This document shows, in pieces, positions 9,412 to 19,251 of a stretch of 64,000 bases of DNA. The stretch spans positions 3,162,001-3,226,000 of the forward strand of contig CP042428.1 of NCBI GenBank assembly GCA_024207135.1, written 5' to 3'. This DNA is from Arthrobacter sp. C2. Lineage in GTDB: Bacteria; Actinomycetota; Actinomycetes; Actinomycetales; Micrococcaceae. The position numbers and the translations under genes were made by a program. The notes below the pieces were generated by a model that was not told the origin of the DNA, made no database searches, and was given only the letters and a program-made list of their open reading frames with translations. How positions within the stretch are numbered: position 1 is the stretch's first letter; each line of letters begins with the position of its first letter.

Positions 9412-9568
9412 GAATTGCCTCACATTCGCGGGTTCCCCTGCCGCCAAGACGCGGCAAGACCCAGGTGCCGCACTCCCCACCGCGCTCCAGACTGTGGCAC
9501 TCTAGACCGTGGGTAGAAACGCCCTCCCCTCGACCGGTCTATTGCCGACCCCAGAACCAGGAGCCCTC

Positions 9569-10120
9569 GTGGATTCGAAAGATGTCAGCGCCGATTTGGC
9601 GCATGTCCTCTACACCAAGGAAGAAATCCAGGCCAAGATCAATGAGCTTGCCGCCCGGATCGACGCCGACTACGAAGGCCGGGACATCCTGGTTGTCGGC
9701 GTGCTCAAGGGTGCCGTGATGGTCATGGCCGACCTGGTCCGTGCCCTGCACTCCCACGTGACCATGGACTGGATGGCGGTTTCCTCCTACGGTTCGGGCA
9801 CCCAGTCCTCTGGCGTCGTGCGGATCCTCAAGGACCTCGACACCGACCTGCTGGGCAAGCACGTGCTGATCGTCGAGGACATCATCGACTCCGGCCTGAC
9901 CCTGTCCTGGCTGCTGGCCAACCTGCAGTCCCGCGGCCCCGCCTCGGTGGAAATCTGCACCCTGCTGCGCAAGCCGGAGGCCGCCAAGGTGGAGATCGAC
10001 GTGAAATACGTCGGCATGGAGATCCCCAACGAATTCGTCGTCGGCTACGGCCTGGACTTCGACGAGCGTTACCGCAACCTGGACTTCATCGGGACCCTGG
10101 CCCCGCACGTCTACCAGTAG
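9569..10120 (+). CDS. hpt: hypoxanthine phosphoribosyltransferase
   Basis: 183 aa from GTG at 9569, chosen because AGGAG lies eight bases upstream and the length equals the family norm. An in-frame GTG at 9509 would add 20 unusual residues. The PRPP-binding motif [11 protein letters not shown] is at residues 99-109. It salvages hypoxanthine and guanine to IMP and GMP using PRPP. Its position between tilS and ftsH matches M. tuberculosis and other Gram-positives. Confidence 0.95.
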   Translation: MDSKDVSADLAHVLYTKEEIQAKINELAARIDADYEGRDILVVGVLKGAVMVMADLVRALHSHVTMDWMAVSSYGSGTQSSGVVRILKDLDTDLLGKHVLIVEDIIDSGLTLSWLLANLQSRGPASVEICTLLRKPEAAKVEIDVKYVGMEIPNEFVVGYGLDFDERYRNLDFIGTLAPHVYQ

Positions 10121-10363
10121 CGGGCAGCACCCCAGCCTTCCGCCGCAGCACGCACCAAAATGCGGTGCGCCATGGCCGTTTCCGGATCCCCGGGGGCGGC
10201 CATCGGTGTTCTTACGCCCAAAGGGGAACTTATCGCCTGGCCCATCCGTGGGTACCGAAGAGGGCGTTTACTTATTAACGTGTAGCAAGATACCGGCGTC
10301 GCCCAAGACGCCCGGGCCGGCATGGGCCCGAAAGCAGGAGGGATGGGGAGGGACCCCCAATCA

Positions 10364-12343
10364 ATGAACGCGAAAAAGATCTTTAACAGCTGGATCGTCT
10401 GGGTGCTGCTGGGTGCCGCGGTGCTGCTGATTTTCCTGCCGACGCTCTTGGGCGGCAACTCCGGGCGCATCGACACCTCCCTGGGCATGCAATTGCTCAA
10501 GGACGACAAGGTCTCCGAGGCGAAGATCTTCGACGGCGAGCAGCGCGTGGACCTCACGCTGAAGCAGCCGCTGAACGTCGACGGCGCGGACAAGGGAAAG
10601 AACGTCTCGTTCTTCTACTCCATCCCGCGCGGAACCCAGGTCGTTGACGCGGTCAACGACGCCAACCTGACCGGCTACACCGACCAGCCCGTGCAGAACA
10701 ACTGGTTCACCTCGATGCTGGGCTTCATGATCCCGATGATCCTGATCGTCGGCCTGTTCTGGTTCATCCTGTCCCGTTCCCAGGGCGGCGGATCCAAGGT
10801 CATGCAGTTCGGCAAGTCCAAGGCGAAGCTGATCACCAAGGACATGCCCCAGGTGACCTTCGTCGACGTGGCCGGTGCCGAGGAAGCCGTGGAGGAACTC
10901 CACGAAATCAAGGAATTCCTGCGTGAACCGGGCAAGTTCCAGGCCGTCGGCGCCAAGATCCCCAAGGGCGTGCTGCTTTACGGCCCTCCGGGCACCGGCA
11001 AGACCCTGCTGGCCAAGGCCGTCGCCGGCGAGGCGGGCGTCCCGTTCTACTCGATCTCCGGCTCGGACTTCGTGGAGATGTTCGTCGGCGTCGGCGCCTC
11101 GCGTGTCCGCGACCTGTTCGAGCAGGCCAAGAACAACTCCCCGGCCATCATCTTCGTTGACGAAATCGATGCGGTGGGCCGCCACCGCGGCGCCGGCATC
11201 GGCGGCGGCAACGACGAGCGCGAGCAGACCCTCAACCAGCTTTTGGTCGAGATGGACGGCTTCGACGCCACCACCAACGTCATCCTGATCGCCGCGACCA
11301 ACCGCGCCGACGTCCTTGACCCGGCGCTGCTGCGCCCGGGCCGCTTCGACCGCCAGATCCCGGTGGAGGCACCGGACATGATCGGCCGCGAGCAGATCCT
11401 CAAGGTCCACGCGCAGGGCAAGCCGATGGCCACCAACGTGGACCTGAAGGCCGTGGCGAAAAAGACGCCGGGTTACACCGGCGCCGACCTGGCCAACGTG
11501 CTCAACGAGGCCGCGCTGCTCACCGCCCGCTCCAACGCCCAGCTGATCGACGACCGCGCCCTGGACGAGGCCATCGACCGCGTCATGGCCGGGCCGCAGA
11601 AGCGCAGCCGGTTGATGAAGGAACACGAGCGCAAGATCACCGCATACCACGAGGGCGGACACGCCCTGGTCGCCGCGGCCATGCGCCAGACCGCGCCGGT
11701 CACCAAGGTCACCATCCTGCCCCGCGGCCGCGCCCTGGGCTACACCATGGTGGTGCCCGACGACGACAAGTACTCGGTGACCCGCAACGAACTGCTCGAC
11801 CAGATGGCCTACGCCATGGGCGGGCGCGTGGCCGAGGAAATTGTCTTCCACGACCCGTCCACCGGCGCCTCCAACGACATCGAGAAGGCCACCGCCACGG
11901 CCCGCAAGATGGTCACCGACTACGGCATGAGTGAGCGCGTGGGCGCCGTGAAGCTGGGCTCTTCCTCCGGGGATGCCATGTACGGGCAGCCCTCCAGCCG
12001 CGACTACTCCGACGCCATGGCCAACGTGGTCGACGAGGAGGTCCGCGCGCTGATCGACACCGCGCACGACGAGGCCTACGCCGCGCTGACGGAGAACCGC
12101 CACGTGCTCGACCGCCTGGCGCTGGCCCTGCTGGAGCACGAAACGCTGAACCAGAAGGAGATCGAGGAAATCTTCCACGACCTCACCAAGCGCCCCGAGC
12201 GCGAGGTCTGGCTGAGCAAGGACTCCCGCCCGGTGCACGCTGCCGGACCGGTGCTGTCGGCGAGGGAAATCGCCTCCGAAGCGGCCGAAAACGACGCTGC
12301 GGAAGCAGCCGACGGCACCTCGGGCGCTCCGGCCGGCGCGTAA
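10364..12343 (+). CDS. ftsH: ATP-dependent zinc metalloprotease FtsH
   Basis: 659 aa. Two membrane segments (about residues 8-26 and 110-132) flank an extracytoplasmic loop. An AAA+ domain follows, with Walker A GPPGTGKT at 207-214 and Walker B IIFVDEID at 262-269. The protease domain has HEGGH at 429-433. It degrades misfolded membrane and some soluble proteins. The ATG at 10364 has GGGAGGGA upstream; ATGs at 10322 and 10343 are less likely. The C-terminal tail is Ala/Glu-rich. It is followed at 31 bases by folE. Confidence 0.95.
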   Translation: MNAKKIFNSWIVWVLLGAAVLLIFLPTLLGGNSGRIDTSLGMQLLKDDKVSEAKIFDGEQRVDLTLKQPLNVDGADKGKNVSFFYSIPRGTQVVDAVNDANLTGYTDQPVQNNWFTSMLGFMIPMILIVGLFWFILSRSQGGGSKVMQFGKSKAKLITKDMPQVTFVDVAGAEEAVEELHEIKEFLREPGKFQAVGAKIPKGVLLYGPPGTGKTLLAKAVAGEAGVPFYSISGSDFVEMFVGVGASRVRDLFEQAKNNSPAIIFVDEIDAVGRHRGAGIGGGNDEREQTLNQLLVEMDGFDATTNVILIAATNRADVLDPALLRPGRFDRQIPVEAPDMIGREQILKVHAQGKPMATNVDLKAVAKKTPGYTGADLANVLNEAALLTARSNAQLIDDRALDEAIDRVMAGPQKRSRLMKEHERKITAYHEGGHALVAAAMRQTAPVTKVTILPRGRALGYTMVVPDDDKYSVTRNELLDQMAYAMGGRVAEEIVFHDPSTGASNDIEKATATARKMVTDYGMSERVGAVKLGSSSGDAMYGQPSSRDYSDAMANVVDEEVRALIDTAHDEAYAALTENRHVLDRLALALLEHETLNQKEIEEIFHDLTKRPEREVWLSKDSRPVHAAGPVLSAREIASEAAENDAAEAADGTSGAPAGA

Positions 12344-12361
12344 CCCAACGCACACACCAGC

Positions 12362-12367
12362 TAGGAT
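12362..12367 (+). promoter_or_regulatory. -10 hexamer TAGGAT for folE (leaderless)
   Basis: TAGGAT ends seven bases before the GTG of folE, and no ribosome-binding site is visible in that gap beyond a weak GGAAG. A separate leaderless start for the folate operon is likely. Confidence 0.5.
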
Positions 12368-12374
12368 CGGAAGC

Positions 12375-12986
12375 GTGAACGAGATCGATCAATTTGAAGA
12401 CGACAGCGCCCAGGGCGCCGGCGGCGTGGACATGGTCCGCATCGAAAAGGCCGTGCGGGAGATCCTCTACGCCATCGGCGAGGACCCGGACCGCGACGGC
12501 CTGCTGGAAACGCCCAAGCGCGTGGCCAAGGCCTACGGCGAGTTCTTCGCCGGCCTGCACCAGGACCCGGCCGACCACCTGGCCACCACCTTCGACATCG
12601 AGCATGACGAATTGGTGCTGGTGAAGGACATCCCCTTCTATTCGACCTGCGAACACCACCTGGTGCCGTTCCACGGCGCCGCCCACGTCGGCTACATCCC
12701 CGGCCCCGAGGGCAAGGTCACGGGGCTGAGCAAGCTGGCCCGCCTGGTGGAGGTCTTCGCCAAGCGCCCGCAGGTCCAGGAGCGGTTGACCACCCAGATC
12801 GTCGAGGCGCTCATGGAGCACCTGAACCCGCGCGGGGCGATGGTCGTCATCGAGTGCGAACACATGTGCATGTCCATGCGGGGCGTCCGCAAGCCGGGCG
12901 CCAAGACCGTCACCAGCGCGGTGCGTGGCCAGCTTCGCGAGCCCGCCACCCGCGCCGAGGCCATGAGCCTCATTCTCGGAAAGTAG
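12375..12986 (+). CDS. folE: GTP cyclohydrolase I
   Basis: 203 aa, GTG start. It converts GTP to 7,8-dihydroneopterin triphosphate, the first step of folate synthesis. The zinc ligands are visible: Cys92 and His95 in [10 protein letters not shown], and Cys161 in [10 protein letters not shown]. The C-terminal [12 protein letters not shown] helix and the region ending with TRAEAMSLI are typical. It opens the cluster folE-folP-folB-folK, with only eight bases to folP. Confidence 0.96.
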   Translation: MNEIDQFEDDSAQGAGGVDMVRIEKAVREILYAIGEDPDRDGLLETPKRVAKAYGEFFAGLHQDPADHLATTFDIEHDELVLVKDIPFYSTCEHHLVPFHGAAHVGYIPGPEGKVTGLSKLARLVEVFAKRPQVQERLTTQIVEALMEHLNPRGAMVVIECEHMCMSMRGVRKPGAKTVTSAVRGQLREPATRAEAMSLILGK

Positions 12987-12994
12987 GAAACCCC

Positions 12995-13912
12995 ATGTCG
13001 CTTGGAGCGATCCCCGGAACCGGACCGGCCACCAGCCCGCTGCCGGTCATCAAGAAATCAACGGCTCGCACCATGGCCGACCTGCCCGTTGGCCGCACCC
13101 TGGTCATGGGCATCCTGAACATCACCGAGGATTCCTTTTCCGACGGAGGCAAGTACGCCACCGCGGACGAGGCCATCGGCCACGGACTGCGCATGTACTA
13201 CGGCGGGGCCGACATCATCGACGTCGGCGGGGAGTCCACCCGCCCCGGTGCCGAGCCGGTGGACCCGGCCGTGGAACAGGCCCGGATCCTTCCGGTCATC
13301 ACGGCGCTGGCCAAGGCCGGGGCGATCATCTCGGTCGACACCATGCACACCTCCACCGCCCGGGCGGCCCTGACGGCCGGCGCGCACATCGTCAACGACG
13401 TCTCCGGGCTCACCCACGAGGCAGACATGCCCGCGCTGATCGCCGAAACCGGTGCCCCCTACGTGCTGATGCACCGTCGCGGGGACGCCGCCTCGATGAC
13501 CACCGAGGCGAACTACACCGACGTCGTGTCCGAGGTCATCGATGAACTGCTCGCGCTGCGCGAGACGTTCCTTGCCGCCGGGGTCGCCGCCGAGCAGCTG
13601 ATCCTGGATCCGGGGCTCGGCTTCGCCAAGGACCACGAACACAACTGGGAGCTGCTGCGCGCCCTGGACCGCTTCACCGCCCTGGGCCACCGCGTCCTGG
13701 TGGGCACCAGCCGCAAGCGCTTCATCGGTGCGCTGCTGACCGTCGATTCCAAGCCCGCGGTGCCCACGGCCCGCGATGCCGCCACCGCGGCAACCAGCGC
13801 CCTGGCGGCGGCCAACGGAGCCTGGGGGGTGCGCGTGCACGACGTGCCCGGCAACCTGGATGCCGTCAAGGTCGCGACCGCCTGGTCCGCGGCCCGCGTC
13901 CCGGCACTCTAG
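12995..13912 (+). CDS. folP: dihydropteroate synthase
   Basis: 305 aa. It condenses dihydropterin pyrophosphate with p-aminobenzoate; this is the sulfonamide target. The family start motif MGILNITEDSFSDGG begins at residue 38 and DVGGESTRPGA follows, forming the pterin and pyrophosphate pocket. TIM-barrel elements continue to GTSRKRFIGALL. The ATG at 12995 has TAGGAAA upstream; the first 35 residues are an extension beyond the usual core. It is eight bases after folE and 20 before folB. Confidence 0.95.
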   Translation: MSLGAIPGTGPATSPLPVIKKSTARTMADLPVGRTLVMGILNITEDSFSDGGKYATADEAIGHGLRMYYGGADIIDVGGESTRPGAEPVDPAVEQARILPVITALAKAGAIISVDTMHTSTARAALTAGAHIVNDVSGLTHEADMPALIAETGAPYVLMHRRGDAASMTTEANYTDVVSEVIDELLALRETFLAAGVAAEQLILDPGLGFAKDHEHNWELLRALDRFTALGHRVLVGTSRKRFIGALLTVDSKPAVPTARDAATAATSALAAANGAWGVRVHDVPGNLDAVKVATAWSAARVPAL

Positions 13913-13932
13913 GAAACGGGCGGGGCAGCAGC

Positions 13933-14301
13933 ATGCGCACGGACACCATCACCCTGTCGGGCATCACCGCGATCGGGCACCACGGCGTTTTCGAGCACGA
14001 GAAGCGCGACGGGCAGCCCTTCACCCTCGACGTCGTCCTGCACACCGACATCCGCAAGGCCGCGGCCAGCGACAACGTCGCGGACACCGCGCACTACGGG
14101 GAACTCGGCGAACTGGTGGTGGCCCAGATCCAAGACGGGCCCTGGGACCTGATCGAGACGCTGGCGGAGAAGACCGCCGCGGCGATCCTGGCGTCCTTCG
14201 GCACCGTCACCGGGGTGGAGGTCATCGTGCACAAGCCCAAGGCCCCGATCACCGTGACCTTTTCCGACGTCACGATCCACATTTACCGCGAACGGGAGTG
14301 A
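13933..14301 (+). CDS. folB: dihydroneopterin aldolase
   Basis: 122 aa, the usual size. It converts dihydroneopterin to 6-hydroxymethyl-dihydropterin and glycolaldehyde. Family features are GHHGVFEHEKRDGQPF near the N-terminus, the YGELGELV segment, and VHKPKAPI near the C-terminus, including the conserved Glu and Lys of the active site. The stop codon overlaps the GTGA upstream of folK, showing translational coupling. Confidence 0.94.
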   Translation: MRTDTITLSGITAIGHHGVFEHEKRDGQPFTLDVVLHTDIRKAAASDNVADTAHYGELGELVVAQIQDGPWDLIETLAEKTAAAILASFGTVTGVEVIVHKPKAPITVTFSDVTIHIYRERE

Positions 14302-14306
14302 ACCAG

Positions 14307-14798
14307 ATGGTTTCCTGCATCCTTGCCCTGGGTTCCAACCTGGGCGAACGTGCCGGAACGCTGCAGGCCGCCGTCGCCTCCCTGGCCGCCACCGCGGGCA
14401 TCGAGCTGGTGCGCGTCTCTGACACCGCGGTGACCAGGCCCGTGGGCGGGCCCGAGGGGCAACCCGACTTCCTGAACCTGGTGCTGCGCATCGAAACCAC
14501 GCTGGCCCCGCGCCAGCTGCTGGCCGCCTGCCAGCAGATCGAGTCGGACCACCACCGCACCCGCGAGGTCCGCTGGGGTCCGCGCACCCTGGACATCGAC
14601 GTGATCACCTACGGGGAAGAAACCAGCTCGGACCCGGTGCTGACCTTGCCGCACCCGCGGGCCGCGGAACGCGGCTTCGTGCTGCTGCCGTGGTCCTGGA
14701 TGGAACCGGACGCGCAGCTGTCCGGGATCCCGGTCACCACGCTTGCCGCCGCCGCGGCCGACACCCCCGGCATCGTCCGCGTCGAAGCGGGGGCCTAG
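14307..14798 (+). CDS. folK: 2-amino-4-hydroxy-6-hydroxymethyldihydropteridine pyrophosphokinase
   Basis: 163 aa. It transfers pyrophosphate from ATP to hydroxymethyl-dihydropterin. The ALGSNLG start and the HPPK signature RWGPRTLDIDVI (residues 89-100) are clear; its two aspartates bind Mg2+. I chose ATG 14307 because GGGAG lies eight bases upstream; a GTG at 14298 overlapping the folB stop is the alternative. Confidence 0.94.
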   Translation: MVSCILALGSNLGERAGTLQAAVASLAATAGIELVRVSDTAVTRPVGGPEGQPDFLNLVLRIETTLAPRQLLAACQQIESDHHRTREVRWGPRTLDIDVITYGEETSSDPVLTLPHPRAAERGFVLLPWSWMEPDAQLSGIPVTTLAAAAADTPGIVRVEAGA

Positions 14799-14802
14799 GG
14801 CC

Positions 14803-15303
14803 ATGAATTCCTTGCGGCCGTTGTGGGTCTTCACCGTGCTGGTCATCGGGGTGGTTGCCGGCTATGCCCTGCAGATCATTGCCACGACCCGCGGCTATCC
14901 GGTGCCGGTGCTGCACTGGACCTCCCTGGTGACCATGGGGGCCGCCTGCCTGCTCACCCTGGTCATGGGCATCCGCATCAAGCTGTTCACCAGCGGGCGG
15001 ACCAAGAAACGCGTGAACCCGATTGCCGCGGCCCGGACCCTGGTGCTGGCGCAGGCCAGCGTGTATGCCGGTTCCACGATTGCCGGATGGCACGCCGGGA
15101 TCCTGCTGGGCCTGCTCACGGCGGGCGGAATGGGGTCCGCGGCGGTGAAATCATCCTTGGTGATGATCGGTGGCGCGCTGGTGATGGTTATCGTGGGATG
15201 GGTTGTGGAACAGTTCTGCAAGCTGCCCCCGGAAGATCCATCGGACCCGGCGGCCAAGACCAAGGGCAAGGACGAGGAAGGCTATGCGGCAGGAACCAAT
15301 TGA
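14803..15303 (+). CDS. DUF3180 family membrane protein
   Basis: 166 aa with four membrane segments and a charged C-terminal tail rich in Lys and Asp. It matches the small DUF3180 proteins that follow folK in actinobacteria (Rv3605c in M. tuberculosis). Function is unknown. It starts four bases after the folK stop, and its 3' end overlaps the next gene, so it belongs to the folate-pantothenate operon. Confidence 0.8.
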   Translation: MNSLRPLWVFTVLVIGVVAGYALQIIATTRGYPVPVLHWTSLVTMGAACLLTLVMGIRIKLFTSGRTKKRVNPIAAARTLVLAQASVYAGSTIAGWHAGILLGLLTAGGMGSAAVKSSLVMIGGALVMVIVGWVVEQFCKLPPEDPSDPAAKTKGKDEEGYAAGTN

Positions 15304-15796
15304 CCCGGCCGGGATCCAATGGACACGCGTGTCCCCCAGCTACGCCAAGGTCCGCATGGTGGGTTGGGCCATTGGCGCGTTGATCACGCTGCTGGTGCTC
15401 AGCGTCCCGCTGGTCCTGGTGCTGACCGGGGTGTGGGACGGCTTCCCGCTGTGGCTGGCGATCGCCGCCCCCGCGGTGGTGGTGGCCGTCGAGGTCATCC
15501 GCCTGGTGCTGATCCCCCGCCAGGTCGCCGCGATCGGCTACGCCGAGCGCGAGGACGACCTGCTGGTGCGCCACGGTCTGATGTTCCAGAAGGTGCTGGT
15601 GGTCCCCTACGGCCGGATGCAGTTCGTCGATGTGGCCGTGGGCCCGATCGACCGGATGCTGGGGCTGTGCAAGGTCAAGCTGCACACCGCGGCGGCCGAT
15701 GCCACCGCGGAGATCCCCGGCTTGCCGGTGGCCGAGGGCACGCGCCTGCGCGAGCAGCTTGCGGCCCGCGGGGAATCGCGATTGGCCGGGCTGTGA
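15284..15796 (+). CDS. PH domain membrane protein (YdbS-like)
   Basis: 170 aa. Two membrane segments (about residues 25-70) precede a bacterial PH domain (DUF304/bPH2 type) with the typical AIGYAEREDDLLVRHGLMF entry and YGRMQFVDVAVGPIDRMLGL. It overlaps the DUF3180 gene by 20 bases, with GAGGAAG before its ATG, and overlaps the next gene by four bases. Such small and large PH proteins usually form a pair in the membrane; function is unproven. Confidence 0.85.
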   Translation: MRQEPIDPAGIQWTRVSPSYAKVRMVGWAIGALITLLVLSVPLVLVLTGVWDGFPLWLAIAAPAVVVAVEVIRLVLIPRQVAAIGYAEREDDLLVRHGLMFQKVLVVPYGRMQFVDVAVGPIDRMLGLCKVKLHTAAADATAEIPGLPVAEGTRLREQLAARGESRLAGL

Positions 15797-17367
15797 CTCC
15801 CGGGCGGGCCGTGCCGGTCCCCGGTCCAGGGGAAACCGAGGGGCAGGGCACCCCGGCGGCGCCGTGGCACCGCGTGCACCCGGTCTCCCCGCTGGTGCGC
15901 GGCTGGATCGCGGTGGTGGCCATCGCCTTCGTCTACGGCCAGAACACCTTGTCCTCCTTCTTCGGCGAGGAGGAACCGAACCCCGGGCCCGATTTCATTT
16001 CCGGGACCCCGCTGATGGTTTCGCTGCTGGTCGGCGCCGGCATCCTGCTGCTGATCCTGCTGGGCTTCTTCGGCACCTGGTGGTTCACCAAGTACCAGAT
16101 CACCGATCGCCACGTCAACGTGAACACCGGCATGGTCTTCCGCCAGCAGCGACAGGCCCGCATCGACCGGGTCCAGTCGATCGACATCGCCCAGCCGTTG
16201 GTGGCCCGGATCTTCGGGCTTGCCGAGCTGCGCTTCGACGTTGCGGACTCGGGCTCCGCCGCGATGAACCTGGCCTTTGTGAAACTCTCCGAGGCGCACC
16301 AGCTGCGCAACGAGATCCTGGCCCGCGCCGCCGGGCTGAAGACGCCCGCGCCGCCGGCGCCCGCGCTTCCCGTGCAGCCGGATGCGGCCCAGATCGCGGG
16401 GCAGTCGCCGGATCCGACGGCACCGCAGGAAGCGGCCCCCGGGGCCCCGGCACCGGGATACGCCTCGGTTTCCGCCTCGCTGGCCGCCAGCGAGCGCGTG
16501 GTCGCCGTGGTGCCCACGGGCCGGCTCATCGGGTCCATCCTGTTGCGCCCCTCGACCATCTTGATGGTGCTGCTGATCATCGGGCTGGGCATCGCCATGT
16601 CCGCCATCGAGGGGTTCGCCCCCTTCTACCTGCTGCCGGCCCTCCTGGGCATGGCCGGCGCGCTGTGGAACAACCTGAACACCGGATACAACTTCAAGGC
16701 CGCCACCAGCGCGGACGGGCTGCGCCTGAGCTACGGGCTGCTGGACACCCGACACCAGACGGTGCCGCCGGGCCGGGTCCAGGCCATCAAGGTCACCGCC
16801 CCCTTCTTCTGGCGGCCGCTGGGCTGGTACCGAGTCGCGGTGAACGTCGCGGGCATCGGCGGCGGGGCGGCCAACGACGCCGAGCAACGCAGCGTGCTGC
16901 TGCCGGTGGGCAGCTACGAGGACGTCCTGGCGGTGCTCTCGGTGGTGCTTCCGGCCCCGGGCGTTGCCGCTCCGCGCGATTTCTTTGCCGCCGCCATCAA
17001 CGGCTCCGGCACCGAGGGCGGGTTCGTCGTGTCCCCGCCGCGGGTCCGCCCGCTCTCGCCGCTGGCATACAAGCGGCAGGGCTACGCGCTGACCGACACC
17101 GCACTGGTGGCGCGCAACGGGGCGCTTCACCGCACCATCGCCATCGTGCCGCACGCCCGCACCCAGGGCCTGAGGCTGAGCCAGGGTCCGTTGGCCAGGC
17201 GCTTCGGGGTGGTTGACCTGTCCCTGGCCACGATCGCCGGGCCCGTGGTGCCGCTGGTGCACCAGCTCGATGTCGCCTCGGGCCGGGAACTGTTCCTGGA
17301 ACAGGCCGACCGCGCCGCGGCGGCACGCAGGCAAACCGATTCAAACCACTGGCTGGGGGACGCATGA
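15793..17367 (+). CDS. large PH domain membrane protein (YdbT-like)
   Basis: 524 aa from GTG at 15793, whose GTGA overlaps the previous stop. It carries two pairs of membrane segments and three PH-like modules; RIDRVQSIDIAQPLVARIFGLAEL is the first and VPPGRVQAIKVTAPFFWRPLGWYRV the second. A Pro/Ala-rich linker lies near residues 185-220. It is the partner of the YdbS-like protein and is translationally coupled to it and to the next gene (ATGA overlap at 17364). Confidence 0.85.
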   Translation: MTPGRAVPVPGPGETEGQGTPAAPWHRVHPVSPLVRGWIAVVAIAFVYGQNTLSSFFGEEEPNPGPDFISGTPLMVSLLVGAGILLLILLGFFGTWWFTKYQITDRHVNVNTGMVFRQQRQARIDRVQSIDIAQPLVARIFGLAELRFDVADSGSAAMNLAFVKLSEAHQLRNEILARAAGLKTPAPPAPALPVQPDAAQIAGQSPDPTAPQEAAPGAPAPGYASVSASLAASERVVAVVPTGRLIGSILLRPSTILMVLLIIGLGIAMSAIEGFAPFYLLPALLGMAGALWNNLNTGYNFKAATSADGLRLSYGLLDTRHQTVPPGRVQAIKVTAPFFWRPLGWYRVAVNVAGIGGGAANDAEQRSVLLPVGSYEDVLAVLSVVLPAPGVAAPRDFFAAAINGSGTEGGFVVSPPRVRPLSPLAYKRQGYALTDTALVARNGALHRTIAIVPHARTQGLRLSQGPLARRFGVVDLSLATIAGPVVPLVHQLDVASGRELFLEQADRAAAARRQTDSNHWLGDA

Positions 17368-18251
17368 GAAGCACGGGCAAGCCGGGACGGCTGGGGGTCG
17401 GGGTCATTGGCGCGGGCAAGGTCGGCGCCGTGCTGGGCGCAGCGCTGCGTGCAGCCGAGCACCAGATCGTTGGCGTCCATGCGGTTTCCGACGCCTCGCT
17501 CGAGCGCGCGGAAATGCTGCTGCCCGGCGTGCCGGTGCTGCAAATCCCCGAGATCCTGCGCCGTGCCGAACTGGTCATCCTGGCGGTTCCCGACGATGCG
17601 CTGGCGGATTTGGTCTCCGGACTGGCCGTGGCCGGACACTGGCAGGCCGGACAGCTGGTGCTGCACACCGCCGGGCGCTATGGCACCGAGGTCTTGGCCC
17701 CGGCCACGGCGGCCGGCGCCATCGGGCTGGCCGTGCACCCGGCCATGACCTTCACCGGGATGAGCATGGACCTGGAGCGGCTGGCCGACTGCGTCTTCGG
17801 GGTCAGCGCCTCGAACATGGTCCTGCCCATCGCCCAGGCGCTCGTGGTGGAAATGGGCGGGGAACCGGTGGTGATCGCCGAGGATGACCGGGTGAAATAC
17901 CATGCCGCCCTGTCCCACGCCTCGAACCACCTGGTGACCGTGGCCGGGCAATCGGCCGGGATCCTGGCCGGCATCGGCGTCGAACAACCCGAGCGGATGC
18001 TCTCGGCGCTCATGCGCGCCTCGCTGGAAAATGCGCTGGCCTCCGGGGAAGGCGCCTTGACCGGGCCGGTGGCCCGCGGGGACGTGCACACCATTGCCGC
18101 GCACCGCGCCGCGCTCTCGGACCCCTCGATCGCCGAGGACACCCGGGAGGGATACCTGGCGATGAGCCGGGCAACCGCGCTGCGCGCCCACGCCCGCGGC
18201 CTGATCAGCAGCCAAACCCTCGAAGGGATCCTGGCCGCGCTGGGAAAGTAG
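17364..18251 (+). CDS. Rossmann-fold oxidoreductase, DUF2520 family
   Basis: 295 aa. The N-terminal dinucleotide-binding motif GAGKVG is at residues 16-21. The C-terminal DUF2520 half has HPAMTFTG and a helical domain like that of ketopantoate and 6-phosphogluconate dehydrogenases. It lies immediately before panC, as Rv3603c does in M. tuberculosis, and a role near pantothenate synthesis is tempting but unproven. Its ATG overlaps the stop of the preceding PH gene. Confidence 0.82.
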   Translation: MRSTGKPGRLGVGVIGAGKVGAVLGAALRAAEHQIVGVHAVSDASLERAEMLLPGVPVLQIPEILRRAELVILAVPDDALADLVSGLAVAGHWQAGQLVLHTAGRYGTEVLAPATAAGAIGLAVHPAMTFTGMSMDLERLADCVFGVSASNMVLPIAQALVVEMGGEPVVIAEDDRVKYHAALSHASNHLVTVAGQSAGILAGIGVEQPERMLSALMRASLENALASGEGALTGPVARGDVHTIAAHRAALSDPSIAEDTREGYLAMSRATALRAHARGLISSQTLEGILAALGK

Positions 18252-18284
18252 GACCGACGGCCACCGGCCACGACGTCCCAAAGC

Positions 18285-18290
18285 TAAGCT
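18285..18290 (+). promoter_or_regulatory. -10 hexamer TAAGCT for panC (leaderless)
   Basis: TAAGCT ends six bases before the GTG at 18297 and three before the ATG at 18294, so a leaderless transcript starting at GTG 18297 is plausible. Confidence 0.45.
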
Positions 18291-18293
18291 GGG

Positions 18294-19232
18294 ATGGTGA
18301 GCACACCAGCAAATTCCGCCAGCCGCGCCCCCCGCATTGTCCGTACCGCCGCCGAGCTCTCGGCGGCCATTGCCCAGGCGCTCGAAGCGCCGGCCTCGGG
18401 AAACCGCCCGGCGACCCTGGGGCTGGTGCCCACCATGGGGGCCCTGCATTCGGGGCACGAATCGCTGGTGTCCACCGCCCGGGAGCAAAACGACGTGCTG
18501 GTGGTCAGCATCTTCGTCAACGAGCTGCAGTTCAATGACCGGGCCGACTTCGACCGCTACCCGCGCACCCTGGAGGCCGACGTCGAGATCCTGGCCCGGG
18601 CCGGTGCCGACATCGTCTTTGCCCCCGAGGTGTCGACGGTCTATCCCGACGGCCGTCCGCTGGTCAAGCTCGATTCCGGGGCCCTGGGCGAGAAGTTCGA
18701 GGGCGCTTCGCGTCCCGGCCACTTCGACGGGATGCTTGCGGTGGTCGCCAAGCTGCTGCACTTCTGTATGCCGCCGGCCTCGTTGGGGGTCCCCGTTGCC
18801 TACCGTGCCTACTTCGGACAGAAGGATGCCCAGCAGCTGGTGCTGATCAACCGCATGGTGGCGGACCTGAACTTCCCGGTCGAGATCCGCTCGGTGCCGA
18901 TCATCCGCAGCGCCGAGGGCCTGGCGCTTTCCAGCAGGAACCAGTTCCTCAGCAAGGAGCAGGCGGAGGCGGCCCTGGTGATCCACCGGGCGCTGAATCT
19001 GGTCAAGCGGCGGGCCGACCGCCATGAACCGCTGTACCTGGAGGACGCCGCGGGGCTCTTCGAGATGGAACCGCTGGTGGAGCTGGACTACTTCGAACTT
19101 GTCGACCCGCGCACCTTGCAGGAGTTGGCCTTCAACTGCCAGGACACCCCGTTCACCGGGGAAGGCTTGCTGCTGGTTGCGGCGAAGGTCGGCGAAGTCC
19201 GGTTGATCGACAACATGCCGCTGGGCTACTGA
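18294..19232 (+). CDS. panC: pantothenate synthetase
   Basis: 312 aa. It joins pantoate and beta-alanine using ATP. The nucleotide-binding HIGH-type motif GALHSGH is at residues 49-55, following LVPTM. Further signatures are [16 protein letters not shown] and [11 protein letters not shown], all diagnostic of PanC. The true start may be GTG 18297, given the -10 element just upstream. No panD or coaX follows, unlike M. tuberculosis; the next gene is on the opposite strand. Confidence 0.94.
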   Translation: MVSTPANSASRAPRIVRTAAELSAAIAQALEAPASGNRPATLGLVPTMGALHSGHESLVSTAREQNDVLVVSIFVNELQFNDRADFDRYPRTLEADVEILARAGADIVFAPEVSTVYPDGRPLVKLDSGALGEKFEGASRPGHFDGMLAVVAKLLHFCMPPASLGVPVAYRAYFGQKDAQQLVLINRMVADLNFPVEIRSVPIIRSAEGLALSSRNQFLSKEQAEAALVIHRALNLVKRRADRHEPLYLEDAAGLFEMEPLVELDYFELVDPRTLQELAFNCQDTPFTGEGLLLVAAKVGEVRLIDNMPLGY

Positions 19233-19251
19233 GCACCAAGAACCGTGCTGG

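Noticed and set aside
6964-9480. Long minus-strand open frame across tilS and neighbours
   Set aside because: Antisense to well-recognised genes; His/Gln/Gly-rich content typical of a frame shadow.
10361-12355. Minus-strand open frame covering ftsH
   Set aside because: Exactly mirrors the ftsH gene; Val/Leu/Gly/His-rich and without protein features.
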